From positions 42,278,368-42,342,367 of the forward strand of contig OY740768.1 of NCBI GenBank assembly GCA_963513935.1: a DNA stretch of 64,000 nt, in the 5' to 3' direction. Shown piece after piece: positions 22,471 to 34,379 of this stretch. The stretch's first letter is position 1, and every line of letters begins with the position of its first letter. The position numbers and the translations under genes were made by a program. Below the pieces are notes generated by a model, which saw only the letters and a list, made by a program, of their open reading frames with translations, made no database searches and was not told where the DNA came from. This DNA is from Aphrophora alni (lineage: Eukaryota > Arthropoda > Insecta > Hemiptera > Aphrophoridae).

Positions 22471-23029
22471 CTTAAACAAAATAAATTTCACTATATGGAA
22501 GAAAGTTAATCACTTACTGGAATTAGTATTTTACAAGATATAATAATTAAAACTTTTAAGTGTACAACGAGGAATTTTATTGGAAATTACAATGAGCTCA
22601 GTCTTATTTATTTAAATGATTAATTTATAGATATCAGTTTTATTTAATAATTTTAAATTATTTTCTCTCTTGGAATAATCTTGTTTCTAAGGACAGCTGA
22701 TTTTTGTGTCACAAGATCTTATAAGAGTTCCGTTGTTATTTTAGAGGCACATGTCTTGTTAGGAATGTATGCAATTAAAAGTAAAGATTTCTTTTTATTC
22801 CATTTCCCCCCGAATTTAAAATTTTGTGTGTGTAAACCAGAGAAGAGTATAATGGTGTTCATATTAATTGATACTTATCAAGTTGTAAAGTTCTTTGACA
22901 TTCAAAATATAAAAACATAATATCAAAAAATAACCTTCGCCTTTTCCCTTTGTACGATCTAATTTTGTCTGATATCCACCATAGTTGTATTTAAATGAGA
23001 GAATAACGTAACTAAGTGATAGGCCCCAT

Positions 23030-23720
23030 GATATTTACCCCCAATCTCATCATACAATATACAAATACTCTAAACGTAAAGCTCAAAAGTTGGTTCTGGA
23101 CTCTATATTGCCGGATCTCTGGCAGTTCAAAGTCGAAATTACATTTTTCACAACAGTTTCGCTATTTTTCATGGTAGAGCGGTAGGATTAAAGTTTCCAA
23201 CTTGTATTTAATTTAGTGTGTTATAAGTTGAATAGCACACGAGATATGTAAATCCGTCGTCATCGTTGTCGTCTGTAGATAAGCACGATAACTTCCACAA
23301 AAATAAAGATAGATACATGAATTATAACTACAGTATCCTCATATAGAACCCTGTTGAATGTCAGAAAAATCGAATTAAAAATAACGGCCATATTAAACAG
23401 TTTTTTGTTCTTATTTCTTGTATTATTCAACTTACACCACACTAAATTAGATACATATTTGCAGATTTAAATTCTACATGTAATAATATCAACCCCATCT
23501 CTTTAAGATGACGAATAGTGAAGTTATTGTTTAAAATGAAATTTCGAACCTTGACCTCTCAAAGATTCTCTAGGGCTGATACACTGACACGAGCAAATCG
23601 AGTGGAGACTTTTTAATGTGTACACATCTACGACACTCTTCCAAAGATACCCGACATCATTAAAACAGCGATGTACACAATTTACGTGGTTTCAAGAATT
23701 ACAGACACGGGTGTATTCTC
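23030..23720. mobile_element. foldback family A, compact copy with both arms
   Basis: The left arm runs from the outer end (CATCATACAATATAC) to GAATAGCACACGAGATAT at about 23,245. The right arm follows directly in reverse orientation (CGTCATCGTTGTCGTCTGT to the outer GTGTACACATC block near 23,630). The deep inner parts of the left arm and the central spacer are missing, so the element forms an imperfect hairpin with unequal arms. Outermost ATATTTACC (about 23,033) and GGTAAATAT (about 23,743) are also complementary. Confidence 0.7.
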
Positions 23721-23819
23721 AACAGACAAAAAATGTTAGTGGTAAATATATACTTTTTAGAGCGTCAATAGTTATGTGTATTTTATAAACAGATTTTCAA
23801 TTAGTATTAATAGTAGTGG

Positions 23820-24190
23820 TAGTATAGGTGTGAGGTGAAATCCATTGCTACATCTAGAAATCTTCCTCCCCCCCCCCCCCGACATCTTATATAGACGAGG
23901 GTAGGTCTCTCCTACATCAATTTGACATCCTCTCAGACTTCTAGTGCTTTTGTAGATTACTATATCTCATTCGGCTAAGGGATGGTCTCCTCCTTTTATT
24001 GGCAGATTCTGGATGTCCCATCATTTTCTATTCCGATCCATCATAGATGTTCCCTAAGTTTACAATGCCCTTGTGTTTTCTTAGATGTTTCTTACGTTCC
24101 ATTGCTTTGCCCTGACTTCCTCTCAGCTAGTGATCGCAGGTGTCACGCTACTCCATTCAGGCGTCTTCTCAGTGCATTAGCTATCCCGTC
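23820..24190 (-). repeat. GC-richer block, possible relative of 7,525-7,800
   Basis: It contains a C13 tract (23,868-23,880) and, on the minus strand, the ATTTCACCTCAC-type end described for 7,525-7,800. No protein domain was recognised in any frame. The plus-strand frame at 23,982-24,245 has no domain. Confidence 0.25.
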
Positions 24191-24404
24191 AGGTTGTGTT
24201 ACGATAATTATAAATAAAACGAAAATTTACACTAATATTTTGTAAATTCAGCACATGATAGTAAAACAAAACAAAAACAGGCTTCTTCTAACTAATTTAC
24301 TGCCTAATGAAACTTAGTTAAGCATGTCAAAATCTCAAGTGTTTGAAATTAACATAATAAGAAATTATTAACCACAAAAATTTTAAAGTGTTAACAGCCA
24401 AAAT

Positions 24405-24561
<157 letters not shown>

Positions 24562-24579
24562 ATGAACACCAATTTCGTG

Positions 24580-25885
24580 TCATGATGGGGCGTAAATTGC
24601 TATTGAAAAGGTTTTCTTGGAAATATCCTAAATCCAAAAAAATGTACTGTACTGGTTAGCATCTCCCAAAAATCATAAGTAAACGAAAATTGAGATTCAG
24701 GCATAATTAACAAAAAAATGGAAATGAACCTTCACATCCGTAATTAAAACTCGTTTTTAATTAAATATAAATTACTCTTAATAATAGTTTATTACAGAAG
24801 GAAATAAAGTTTAGGCGCTATTTATATCCATACGCTGATCTTTAAAATATTTCTTAGTTTTTAGTTTGTTAAAGTTAGTGTAGAACGCGTAATGTAATCT
24901 CGGATCTCGCTATTCATCAATGCAAACACATTTCTTTAGAAAAGTCTAGATATTGCCACAAAATTACATCAACAGCTTCAAGGCCGTCTCACAGTAGTGA
25001 TTAGGTCCAGTTACTCATCCATTAAACAGCGTTGTTGTAATAAAGATAACGCACTTTATTCACTGAATCAATTTGTTAAATGACTGTGGGGGATATCCTA
25101 TCTCTCATTCGTCAGAAAATGACTTTTCATATTTAGAATTATTATTTCTTAGAAAAACTGGTTGTTAATCACATTTTACAATAATAGTATTTATAAGGAA
25201 ACACAAGTAGTAGTGTCTTTAATGATATATTTCTAACTGAATTACAGATTCTTCACTTTTAATTCTTGGGTTTTACATTGGTATCTAATAAGGGAGACGG
25301 AGGGAATTTGATGTTTGTCTATGGTAACCAATAGTAAAGAATTATAAATAGATTTTCAAAGATTAAAAAAAGCATAATCAATATATAATGTAATCACACT
25401 TATCATTTTTAAACCTCTAAAACCCCATAGATTATGATAAAAATCACATTTTTATAAAATAACCCAACCTATGAATTCTTTCACTGTATAGTTAGATGGC
25501 TAAAAAATACAAAAATAATAAGTTAATTAGGAGCATAATATTGTCTAACTGTAAACAAAATTTAGGTAGTCAATTATTTCAAATTTTATACTCTTTTCAA
25601 AACTGTAAAATTGATAGGACTATTTTGCAGAAAATGTATCCACAAAGAAACTGAAAATACACACTCAACAGAATTTGAAAGAAAGGGTTAATATTCTATT
25701 GGTTGAGATCGAGCCAAAAGTATGTTGTTTAATTGACCAAAAATAATTATATCAATTATTGTTAGGTTTCCAATTTGACCAAAGTATTTGGTAAATGACA
25801 TTCTGTAACTGAGACATTTAACTTTTCATTTTGTACAATATGTAGGCTACCCTGTCAGACAGTGTTAGACTTTATTTATCTGAGG
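24580..25885. other. gene-free AT-rich stretch
   Basis: Nothing recognised. Confidence 0.6.
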
Positions 25886-26435
25886 GGGATGCCTTATACA
25901 CTCCGATTATGACTCACACTCACTAAAAATCCCCCATCTTCTCGGCCTTCATGATAATAATTTTAATGGGCTAGGTAAGGTATCACTTATGATGAAACTT
26001 CTTTTCCAATCAATGCTTGCATAAGTTATTTTTTAACTGGTTTTCTTGTCACGTTTATTACTACTTTACGATTGTTTCTTTCTTTAAATTGTTCTGACGA
26101 TATCCCATTTATCTTTGGATTCGAGCATCTGGTATACTATATTATCAGGAGAGATTGTCACGCTCAGTTTCCTATTAGCGTTTTCTTTCTCATCGATCCA
26201 AGCTTTGCACGCAAACAACGTGCTCGACGTTTTCGTCTCCTAACCCGCAATTTTCCCATGTTGTAAAATTTGAGAGTTTGAACGTGAATAAATACTTTCT
26301 GAAGCGGCATGGGTTAAGTAAAAATTATCCTCTCCATGCCTCCCACCGATACACTCTCAGTAGGGAATAAGTACAACATCCAGTTAAATTCTCATCACAA
26401 ATTTTCTGACATTTTTGGAGAAGTCATTGCCTCGC
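25886..26435 (-). pseudogene. R1-clade-like LINE, C-terminal ORF2 fragment
   Basis: On the minus strand, in changing frames, I read in order CDENLTGCCTYSL, GGMERIIFT, RFRKYLFTFKLSN, GLGDENVEHVVC, CKAWIDEKENANRKLSVTIS and DNIVYQMLESKDKWDIVRTI. This is the typical R1/TRAS-type tail (GRWT-RLIP, HGE--FYLTQ, GHG-FR-YL, a C-H-C finger, then IV--ML-S---W). Several frameshifts and stops are present. It is 5' truncated at about 26,435, right beside an exon-like segment. Confidence 0.7.
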
Positions 26436-26447
26436 AACCTTACTTAC

Positions 26448-26585
26448 AGCTTCATGAACTTTAAGGAGAAAATGCATGAGTAGTGACGTTGGTATGGAAT
26501 GTACAGGTGGTAAATGTCGCAATATATTCCGCGAAATTTGGTCAAGTGAGATTAATGACAAACTCATGTTTTCCTTCTCATGTTT
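26448..26585 (-). CDS. possible internal exon of an unknown gene
   Basis: This is a 46-codon open stretch on the minus strand with an acceptor-like GACTGTTTTCAG just before it and a consensus donor GTAAGTAAGG just after it. It is phase 0 at both ends. The peptide starts KHEKENMSLSLISLDQISRN and contains RHLPPVHSIPTSLLMHFLLK; I do not recognise it. Open stretches this long arise by chance in the window, so the splice signals are the main argument. It could also be old transposon sequence, since a LINE fragment begins a few bases downstream. Confidence 0.25.
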
Positions 26586-26599
26586 CTGAAAACAGTCTT

Positions 26600-27455
26600 T
26601 TAAAGAATTCTGAGACATGATGACACTCTATGTGAATAATGATTATTAAAATAATTCTTTAAACTTTAATATTTAAAAATGTTAAGAACTGTATAACTAA
26701 ATTTGAGTTTTACTAATGATGACAAAAGTCTTACATAGTAGAAACCAGTTATTTGGGATTGTATTATTACACTAAAAACTACTTTCCAGTACAAAATATC
26801 TTCTCAATGTTTATTTTAATTGTAACCAAAAATAGGTATGAAATCTCATATAGTTTTCACTAGGTGACAAGTCCCTCATATTTCCTAACTAAATATCTGT
26901 TTTTCTCAAATTCGGCTCTAAATTTGCTAAAATGTAGATTTTATGTATCCAAACAAAACGTGTTGGTCGTCATATCTCAAAGAATGTCGGTTCCTGTTTT
27001 CAGTAAAAACAAAACAAAAAATCAGCCATAGGGTTGTTATAAAAGATGTAATTTCTCAAAACCGACTCTACTGATTAGATGTAAATTTGATGAATATAAG
27101 AGTGGATAAAATTGCATAATAGAAAATTACAGTTTTGGAATAATTCAATAAACGAACCTTGAATTTCGTCATTTAAACTTGATTTCACAAAATGAACATG
27201 AATTAAAATTTACATTTAGACGGATTTTGGTGAGATTTCAATGTTTTCAAAACAAACAAAAACTATAGAGGTGAGTATGAACATTTGAAATAACGAAACT
27301 TTTAGAACAATTGTTTTGAGATTAAAGTTGAAATTAGATTTATTGATTAGCTTATATCAGAAATTGAGGTTAAAGGGAACTGAAAACGCGACTTGTTTAT
27401 AGCCTATTGTGCAACTCCTTGTACTCTTTCCAATCTGTTTGATAGATACATTTTA
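26600..27455. other. gene-free stretch
   Basis: It contains the second copy (about 26,935-27,100) of the possible repeat described for 21,660-21,830. Nothing else recognised. Confidence 0.45.
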
Positions 27456-27459
27456 ATTT

Positions 27460-28110
<651 letters not shown>

Positions 28111-28714
28111 TACATAATGTGTGAGAGAGAGAGAGAGCGCATAGAGAAAGTCTTGTGATTATAAAAAAATTGTAGTTGAATTTTTATTGATTAGGGCCTA
28201 TATTAGTTTTTGTCAATAAAAAGCTTCCAAAAATAAAAACCACGTAACCAATAACTTTTTTTATTTTTGGAACCATGTTTGTAAGTCTGTATGTTTGTCG
28301 ATCTTGGAGTGCATTACATTCCGAACTATTTTTATAAATTGGCATATTTTTGGTCACATCTGGATGTCCCACTCAATTTTTGATAACTCAAAAATATGAG
28401 TTAGCTAACACAAGATAAAAATTCAATTCAAATATTGTTTTTTTTTTCAATATAGGCTTCAAAATTTTGTTCAAAAATAGGTTTCAAAATGTAGCCCTAA
28501 AATCTCTCCCAAAATGTTGGTTCGGGTGTTAAAGGGCAAAACTATAAAATAGACCTTGGACTACATCTTAAAAGGTCGAATATCTAATAATTGGCCCAAA
28601 CTTTACTGAAATTTTATTTGAGCGAACTCGTATGTAAAAAAAAAAAAAAAAAAAACTATTAAGCGATCTGACCGCGATCATGATCATGGATGAGGTCTGT
28701 GATATTAATAACAG

Positions 28715-28955
28715 CCATTAGTAAGTAAGGTGATAAAAGCAATGATGCTTAAATGGACTGGACATATATTCCATCTACAAGAAAGTTAACTAGCGAGAAG
28801 AATTATTATAATACGGTATCCTGGCGGGCAAAGAAGAAGAGGCAGACCCATACTGTTATCGATTAACAGAGTTGAAAAAGGACTCAAGCAATCTGAGCAT
28901 CACTAATTGGATAACGTCACCACAATACTTACGTAAGGTTGTTACAACGTATCTT
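28715..28955 (+). pseudogene. LINE RT C-terminal tail (RTE/CR1-like), degraded
   Basis: The translation includes MLKWTGHIFHLQES, then GGQRRRGRP, NRVEKGLKQ and, after a frame change, ITNW...LRKVVTTY. This is the K/R-W-x-GH ... RRRGRP-x-x-RW ... L-x-x-NW order that closes many arthropod endonuclease-reverse transcriptase elements. Stops and at least one frameshift are present, and only the last 80 or so codons remain. Confidence 0.65.
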
Positions 28956-29085
28956 TACCAAAAATTTCGTGAAAGGTAGGCTAACCGAAGAGGCATATAT
29001 TCAGTTGATTGGCAATTTGCACGTTTTAAAAATTGTCTGAAAGTCAATAAATCTTTAATAGGCCTACTTACATTTTTACTTAACC

Positions 29086-29724
29086 AATAAACGAAGTATA
29101 GGGTAAGTTTGGTAATCGTTAAAAATTTTGATTTCTGTTTTTGACTGATCTTCACGTTTCATGGCACCTCAAAATAAAAATAGGAAGAAGAACATTAAAT
29201 TAGTCTAAATTTGCACATTTCAATTCTCCATTTAATGGTACAAACCCCATCTCTCTACGATGACAAATAACGAAGTTATTTCCAAAAATATAATTTGAAA
29301 CTCGACATCCCAAAATAAAAATGTGTACGAGTGATAATAATTTACGAGATTAGACAGCGAGGGTCACCGACATGAACGTGGCGAGTGGAAGCTCCTTCAC
29401 ATAAGTACAACTTAAAGGCCCGCTAGGGCTGAGACACTGACGCCACGAAGCGAAGCAAGTGGATCTTTTTAAATATATACACACCTACGATGCTCGTCAG
29501 TTCCTAGCTGCACGGTAACAACTGCAAGGTTCAGAAAACCTGTGTAACAACTGTTTTAAACAAACACCCTACTGGATAAGACCACTTATCAATCAAAAGA
29601 ATTTAACATTTCCTACGAGACACATATAAGGCATTACATTTAAAGGATCTGCTTATATTAAATTGTATGATGGCTTGGATTTGTACCATGATGGTGGCCA
29701 TCAACTTGTTTGTTTCTATATATT
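29086..29724 (-). mobile_element. foldback family A, single right-type arm
   Basis: It runs from the inner end (TATAGGGTAAGTTTGGTAAT, 29,098 on) through CCCATCTCTCTACGATGACA and AATAACGAAGTTATT to the outer AAAGGATCTGCTTATATTA and CATGATGGTGGCCATCAA. The segment containing the GTCGTTGTCGTCTG landmark is deleted. It immediately follows the LINE tail at 28,715-28,955. Confidence 0.7.
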
Positions 29725-32285
29725 AAGTATACAACAATGTTCAATATGTTCTAGAATTCAGCTACACGAAAGAAGAACTGCGTCAACATTGTAGGATTGT
29801 CATTTTTATTCCCGCTATGTTGGCCTTGACTAATATTGTCAATACAGCAATACAGCTGTATTCTGAACAGAAGTTTATTTGTAAAAACAAAACCATTACA
29901 CTTGGGTGTTGCTGTATAATTAATACAAGTTTCGATGACACGTGGAGGAAAATTTTGCGGAAATTAATGAGCCATAAGTACAATATTCCATGTAAAGAAG
30001 TGTAAAATAGTTATTAATGAGATGAGACAACCTGAAGGGTATTCATGATGATATTCTTATTTAGTTTTTAATATAGCACGCAATAGTATTTAAACGAAAT
30101 TATTAGATCATCTATATTTTCTAGTTAGTGGAATAGTAGTGGAATTATTTCTACTTTTGAATCTCTAATGTGGTGTAAACGTCATAATTATGAAGTCCAA
30201 TTCACACAACATCTTAGATATAAAAAGACAAACAGGTTCATGTTTTTACGATTCTAACAGCAGAGTCAGACCTTGTAGTCATTGACGTAGTGGAACGAAA
30301 CTCTGTTGTCATTTCGGCAGTTTTTTTGTTACAAAGTTACAGCCGAAAGCGTCTACCAATCATTATAAAATTTAGAAATAAGGTTCCTTACAATTAGACA
30401 GAACGATACAAAGTGTTTAAATTTTATTTTCCGTTTTACAATGACAGCCATTCAGTTCAAATCATGGCCGCGGTTGCTTCCACCAATAAAGCGCGTTTAC
30501 TGAAATATAAAACATAGACTAATAATGTGAAGAGGCATACGGTACACCAGTCGTTTCAAAAATCTTCAAATAAAAATGATTTTGAACCGTTTTTCAAAAC
30601 ATTTTACTTCAATCGATACTTTTTGTATGGTTCCATATACATACTATCATAGTGATATAAATTTATCAAATTAATAATTATTTTTCATAATAGTGACAGT
30701 GTTTTGACATAATTTTCATCTATTTTGTATATAAGCACAAATTTAAATTATACTTAGAACAGTAGTCATATCGTTTACGCTTCAACGTATTGCATCACTC
30801 ACCACTGAGGCCCTTTAGTGGTGGGGTACAGGTTCGTTATTTGTAAGAAAATCGGTATTCCAGAATTCATATACATCGATGGGTACAGTATTCTTACTAC
30901 CACACTGAGTTTAATGAACGTTAAATTACAATTATAATGGAAGGAGCAAGTCACCCATACGTATGTTATTTTTATTATTTCTTCATAGAGTGTGTTTCGT
31001 TCAATATGTACAGTAGAAGTGGTAATATTTATTGTTACTTCTGGCTGAACGGTGTATGTACAACGTCTTTATGTTATATTTTCTGTTTTTAAATAGTTTT
31101 CCGTTTTCCATTAAAATGCATCACTGCAGGGTTTCTAAGCACGATAACAATTCGACTTAGAATACTCTACTCACTCTGAAGTATTAAACACAATAGTGGG
31201 AATGAGACATCAAAATAGTCATAGCAAAAAAATACGAAATTAAAAATTACATTTGTACTGTTTTTTAAAAACTTTTCTGAAATCTTTACATCAACAAAAA
31301 TAAAACAAACTTCCTCGTTTTATAATTTGTTGATGTTTTAATTTTTATTAATTCTCTTCATTCCACAAAGTTACCAACATAAATTACAATTTACATGCAC
31401 CGTTTTCCTCTAAAAATTGATGTAACTTAATGTATACATCAACGTGAATTAGAGTAAAATATACACAGAAACTTCTTCTTCTAAATAATTGGCCCACCAA
31501 CCACCGGGGTCAAACAGTGGTGGGTGTAAAGAGTAAATACTTATAAATAAACATAAATGAAGATCAAGCAATCCAAAATAAAGATTTATACTGCCAAGTG
31601 TAGATCGAAGTTTGGTAATAATTGTCAACTGTTTTGTCTCAAGAATAATGCCAAAACAGTATAGGGCTGTTGATGATACTATAGATTAAAAATTTCCTTG
31701 AAGCAATAATTGTGGATTCTATCAAAAGTAGACGTTTTATATGCGTAGTACTGACCGGGGATTGGAACAGTTAGAGATAAAGCAGCTATATATAATTGTG
31801 AACTATTTCGTCTGTAGATTACAAACAAACCCGTGTTAGAGACATTGGTGTTTAAAGAGATTAAAAAACTTCTTGAAGCAATAAGTGATCGTTTTATCAA
31901 AGTTGGAGTTCTATAATAACTAAGATTTTCGTTTGTAAGACAGTCATTGTCATAAATGTTTATGAATTTGAAATATATACTAAGTGTAATATGTAAGTGA
32001 ATTACTCTTTCCGATTTTACAACTGTTAAGAGAAAAACAATCGTGAATATATGTTCTAATGAATAATACAGCTGTGAACAACTAGTTTTATAAATAATTC
32101 GCCATATTAGAGTTGTATTTATAAGTTGTATTTCTCAATTAATTACACGTTCTATTTTTTACATATTTTCTGTTAGTTTTCTTCGATTGATATACCCAAT
32201 TTCCGTATGTTATGAAAAACACTCTTTGTATGAATGCTGTTGGAAATATACTTACCATCAAATGCTAATGCCAGTCTATTAATTC
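29725..32285. other. gene-free AT-rich stretch
   Basis: The overlapping opposite-strand ORFs at 29,783-30,005 are not credible. Nothing recognised. Confidence 0.55.
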
Positions 32286-32289
32286 ACAG

Positions 32290-32504
32290 CCAATTACGTA
32301 GGTATCTTATATTTGTGCTATTAGTTTGCATTTCATTGATGACATCATGCATGTAAAATCCATCAGTGCTATTAAAATACGGCGCCCATCTCGTGCCAAA
32401 ACATTTTGTGGGCAGATTTCCAAAGACATTGGGAGTCACGAATGTAATCAAATACGTGGCACTTGTACTGAAGGTCTCACCCCAATTACCACGATTTGAT
32501 TTTG
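32290..32504 (-). other. exon-like open stretch, no family recognised
   Basis: This is about 70 codons without a stop on the minus strand in a locally GC-richer patch, containing GNWGETFSTSATYLITFVTP and TKCFGTRWAPYFNSTDGFYM. No convincing acceptor in the right phase was found, and a CTAC|GTAATT donor is only possible. Chance openness cannot be excluded. Confidence 0.2.
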
Positions 32505-32934
32505 ATCGGTCCGGTTACTGTGTCTTCAGATAATTTCCAATTTTTGGAAAGCTCGCGTAAAGTTTTATTTCTATATATCCTTATAGCGATAATGCAAATA
32601 TTCAAATTAATATCTAAAAAGATTATCAGACACACGTAGATAATTGCAGGCTATATTGATATTTAAATGCAAAAACAATGAGGCTAACAATTGTTTTATC
32701 ATTTTAAAATTCAAAATGGTCACCCTATAAATATAAAAGTACATATTCAGTTTTCGACTAAGTACAGATTTTAATGCAATTCAGTTTCACAACTTTTTTC
32801 GTACAATGAACTCGATTTTGTTTTTAGCTCAAAAACTGTGAAAAGGAAAAAAATTAGATGTCGACGGTACATTTTAATAATTATGTTTTACCGTCTTTTG
32901 AACAAGAAATTGTCACTAGTTTAATCTAACCATT

Positions 32935-33552
32935 TTGATGAGGAGAGGGGATCATTGTTGGCCTTCGACCTTAGCTATCAGTTTATTTTACTCCCTTATG
33001 TTTCACCGTAAACCAACCCCAATGCCTCCGTTGAGCTCTAAGATCTTGTGTATGGTGTTTTTGTCAAAATCTTCGTTTGGTTGCAGAGGTCCGAAGTTTC
33101 TCCTTCTTCTAGCCTCCAGGGCCCCGTTATCAAAGTGTACATGTGCTGCGGTTTTAGGCTCCTGATCACAGAGACGACAATTAGATGAGACTTGAAGTAG
33201 TCACACGTTATATTAATTTCTGGTAACCGTATATCCGGTAATCATGATAACGACCTGTTTCAGGGACTTCCTGTTGAACTGAACTATTGACTATATCAGT
33301 CTAGTATATGATCACGAGAGAATGCGGTTTCCCAGTCTCTGACCAGGAAATTATTTCCATCGTTTGACGTGCTCATCTCTGGACCATTTTCACCGCAATT
33401 TTTGCCATTCATCGACTGATCTCACAAACGGGTTCTGGTTCCACCAGAGAGGCAGCGGCTCCTTGGCTCATAGGTCCGCCCTATCATTCCTCTCGTTCTT
33501 GCAATGCCCAGGTATCCATCCTAGGTGCAGCATGTTGGTTATTCTAACTTAA
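32935..33552 (-). pseudogene. I/LOA-like LINE 3' fragment (RNase H end and CCHC finger)
   Basis: The minus strand reads LGWIPGHCKNERNDRADL near 33,500, which holds the RNase H GH and D motifs. After decayed sequence it reads NCRLCDQEPKTAAHVHF, then ALEARRRRNFGPLQPN and NTIHKILELN down to about 33,005. The arrangement equals the end of the 9-14 kb LINE: RNase H, spacer, C-x2-C finger, basic R run, short C-terminus. Multiple stops and frameshifts lie between the two blocks. Confidence 0.7.
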
Positions 33553-33559
33553 GCTCAAA

Positions 33560-33695
33560 GAAAAATTTCAAAATTGCGACCGATAATTCAAGCTTAAGTA
33601 CGGCAATTCAAGATTAGAAGCATTTCAATTTTTGAACTTAGCACATATTTTGTTTTTTGAAATTTCAATAGCAATATTTTGTCATTTTCCTATAA
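33560..33695. other. short spacer
   Basis: Nothing recognised between the LINE fragment and the satellite. Confidence 0.5.
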
Positions 33696-33699
33696 TTAT

Positions 33700-34372
33700 T
33701 GCCTATTTCGAACATCCATCTTTATTATGGAACTAATAATTGATAAAGTTTACTATTCAATCTTGCTCATTTAAAACAACTATATTTTTTTACGGAACTA
33801 ATAATTGACAAGGCTTACTATTCTACCTTGTCCATTTAAAAGAGCCATCTTTATTATGGAACTAATAATTGACAAGGCTTACTATTCTACCTTGTCCATT
33901 TAAAAGAGCCATCTTTATTATGGAACTAATAATTGACAAGGCTTACTATTCAATCTTGCTCATTTAAAACAACTATATTTTTTTTTACGGAACTAATAAT
34001 TGACAAGGCTTACTATTCTACCTTGTCCATTTAAAAGAGCCATCTTTATTATGGAACTAATAATTGATAAGGTTTACTATTCAATCTTGTTCATTTAAAA
34101 CAACTATATATTTTTTACGGAACTAATAATTGACAAGGCTTACTATTCTACCTTGTCCATTTAAAAGAGCCATCTTTATTATGGAACTAATAATTGACAA
34201 GGTTTACTATTCAATCTTGCTCATTTAAAACAACTATATTTTTTTTACGGAACTAATAATTGACAAGGCTTACTATTCTATCTTGGCCATTTAAAATAAC
34301 CATCTTTCTTATAGACCCCTAACTAATCATTGACAAGGTTTACTATTCTCATTTAAAAGTTATTTGACCATG
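33700..34372. repeat. 65-bp satellite with two alternating unit types, about 10 units
   Basis: GGAACTAATAATTGACAAGG recurs at 33,729, 33,794, 33,858, 33,922, 33,989, 34,053, 34,119, 34,183 and 34,249, with a degraded unit near 34,313 (spacing 64-67 bp). One unit type ends TGTCCATTTAAAAGAGCCAT and the other TGCTCATTTAAAACAACTAT. The types mostly alternate, giving a dimeric higher-order period of about 130 bp. Confidence 0.95.
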
Positions 34373-34379
34373 ATGGATT

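Noticed and set aside
25960..25985. GGGCTAGGTAAGG resembling the foldback outer end
   Set aside because: It lies next to the R1-like LINE fragment, and no further foldback landmarks follow on either side.
29783..30005. Overlapping plus and minus ORFs of 62-66 residues
   Set aside because: Both strands are open by chance in AT-rich DNA; no domain, and composition is not protein-like.
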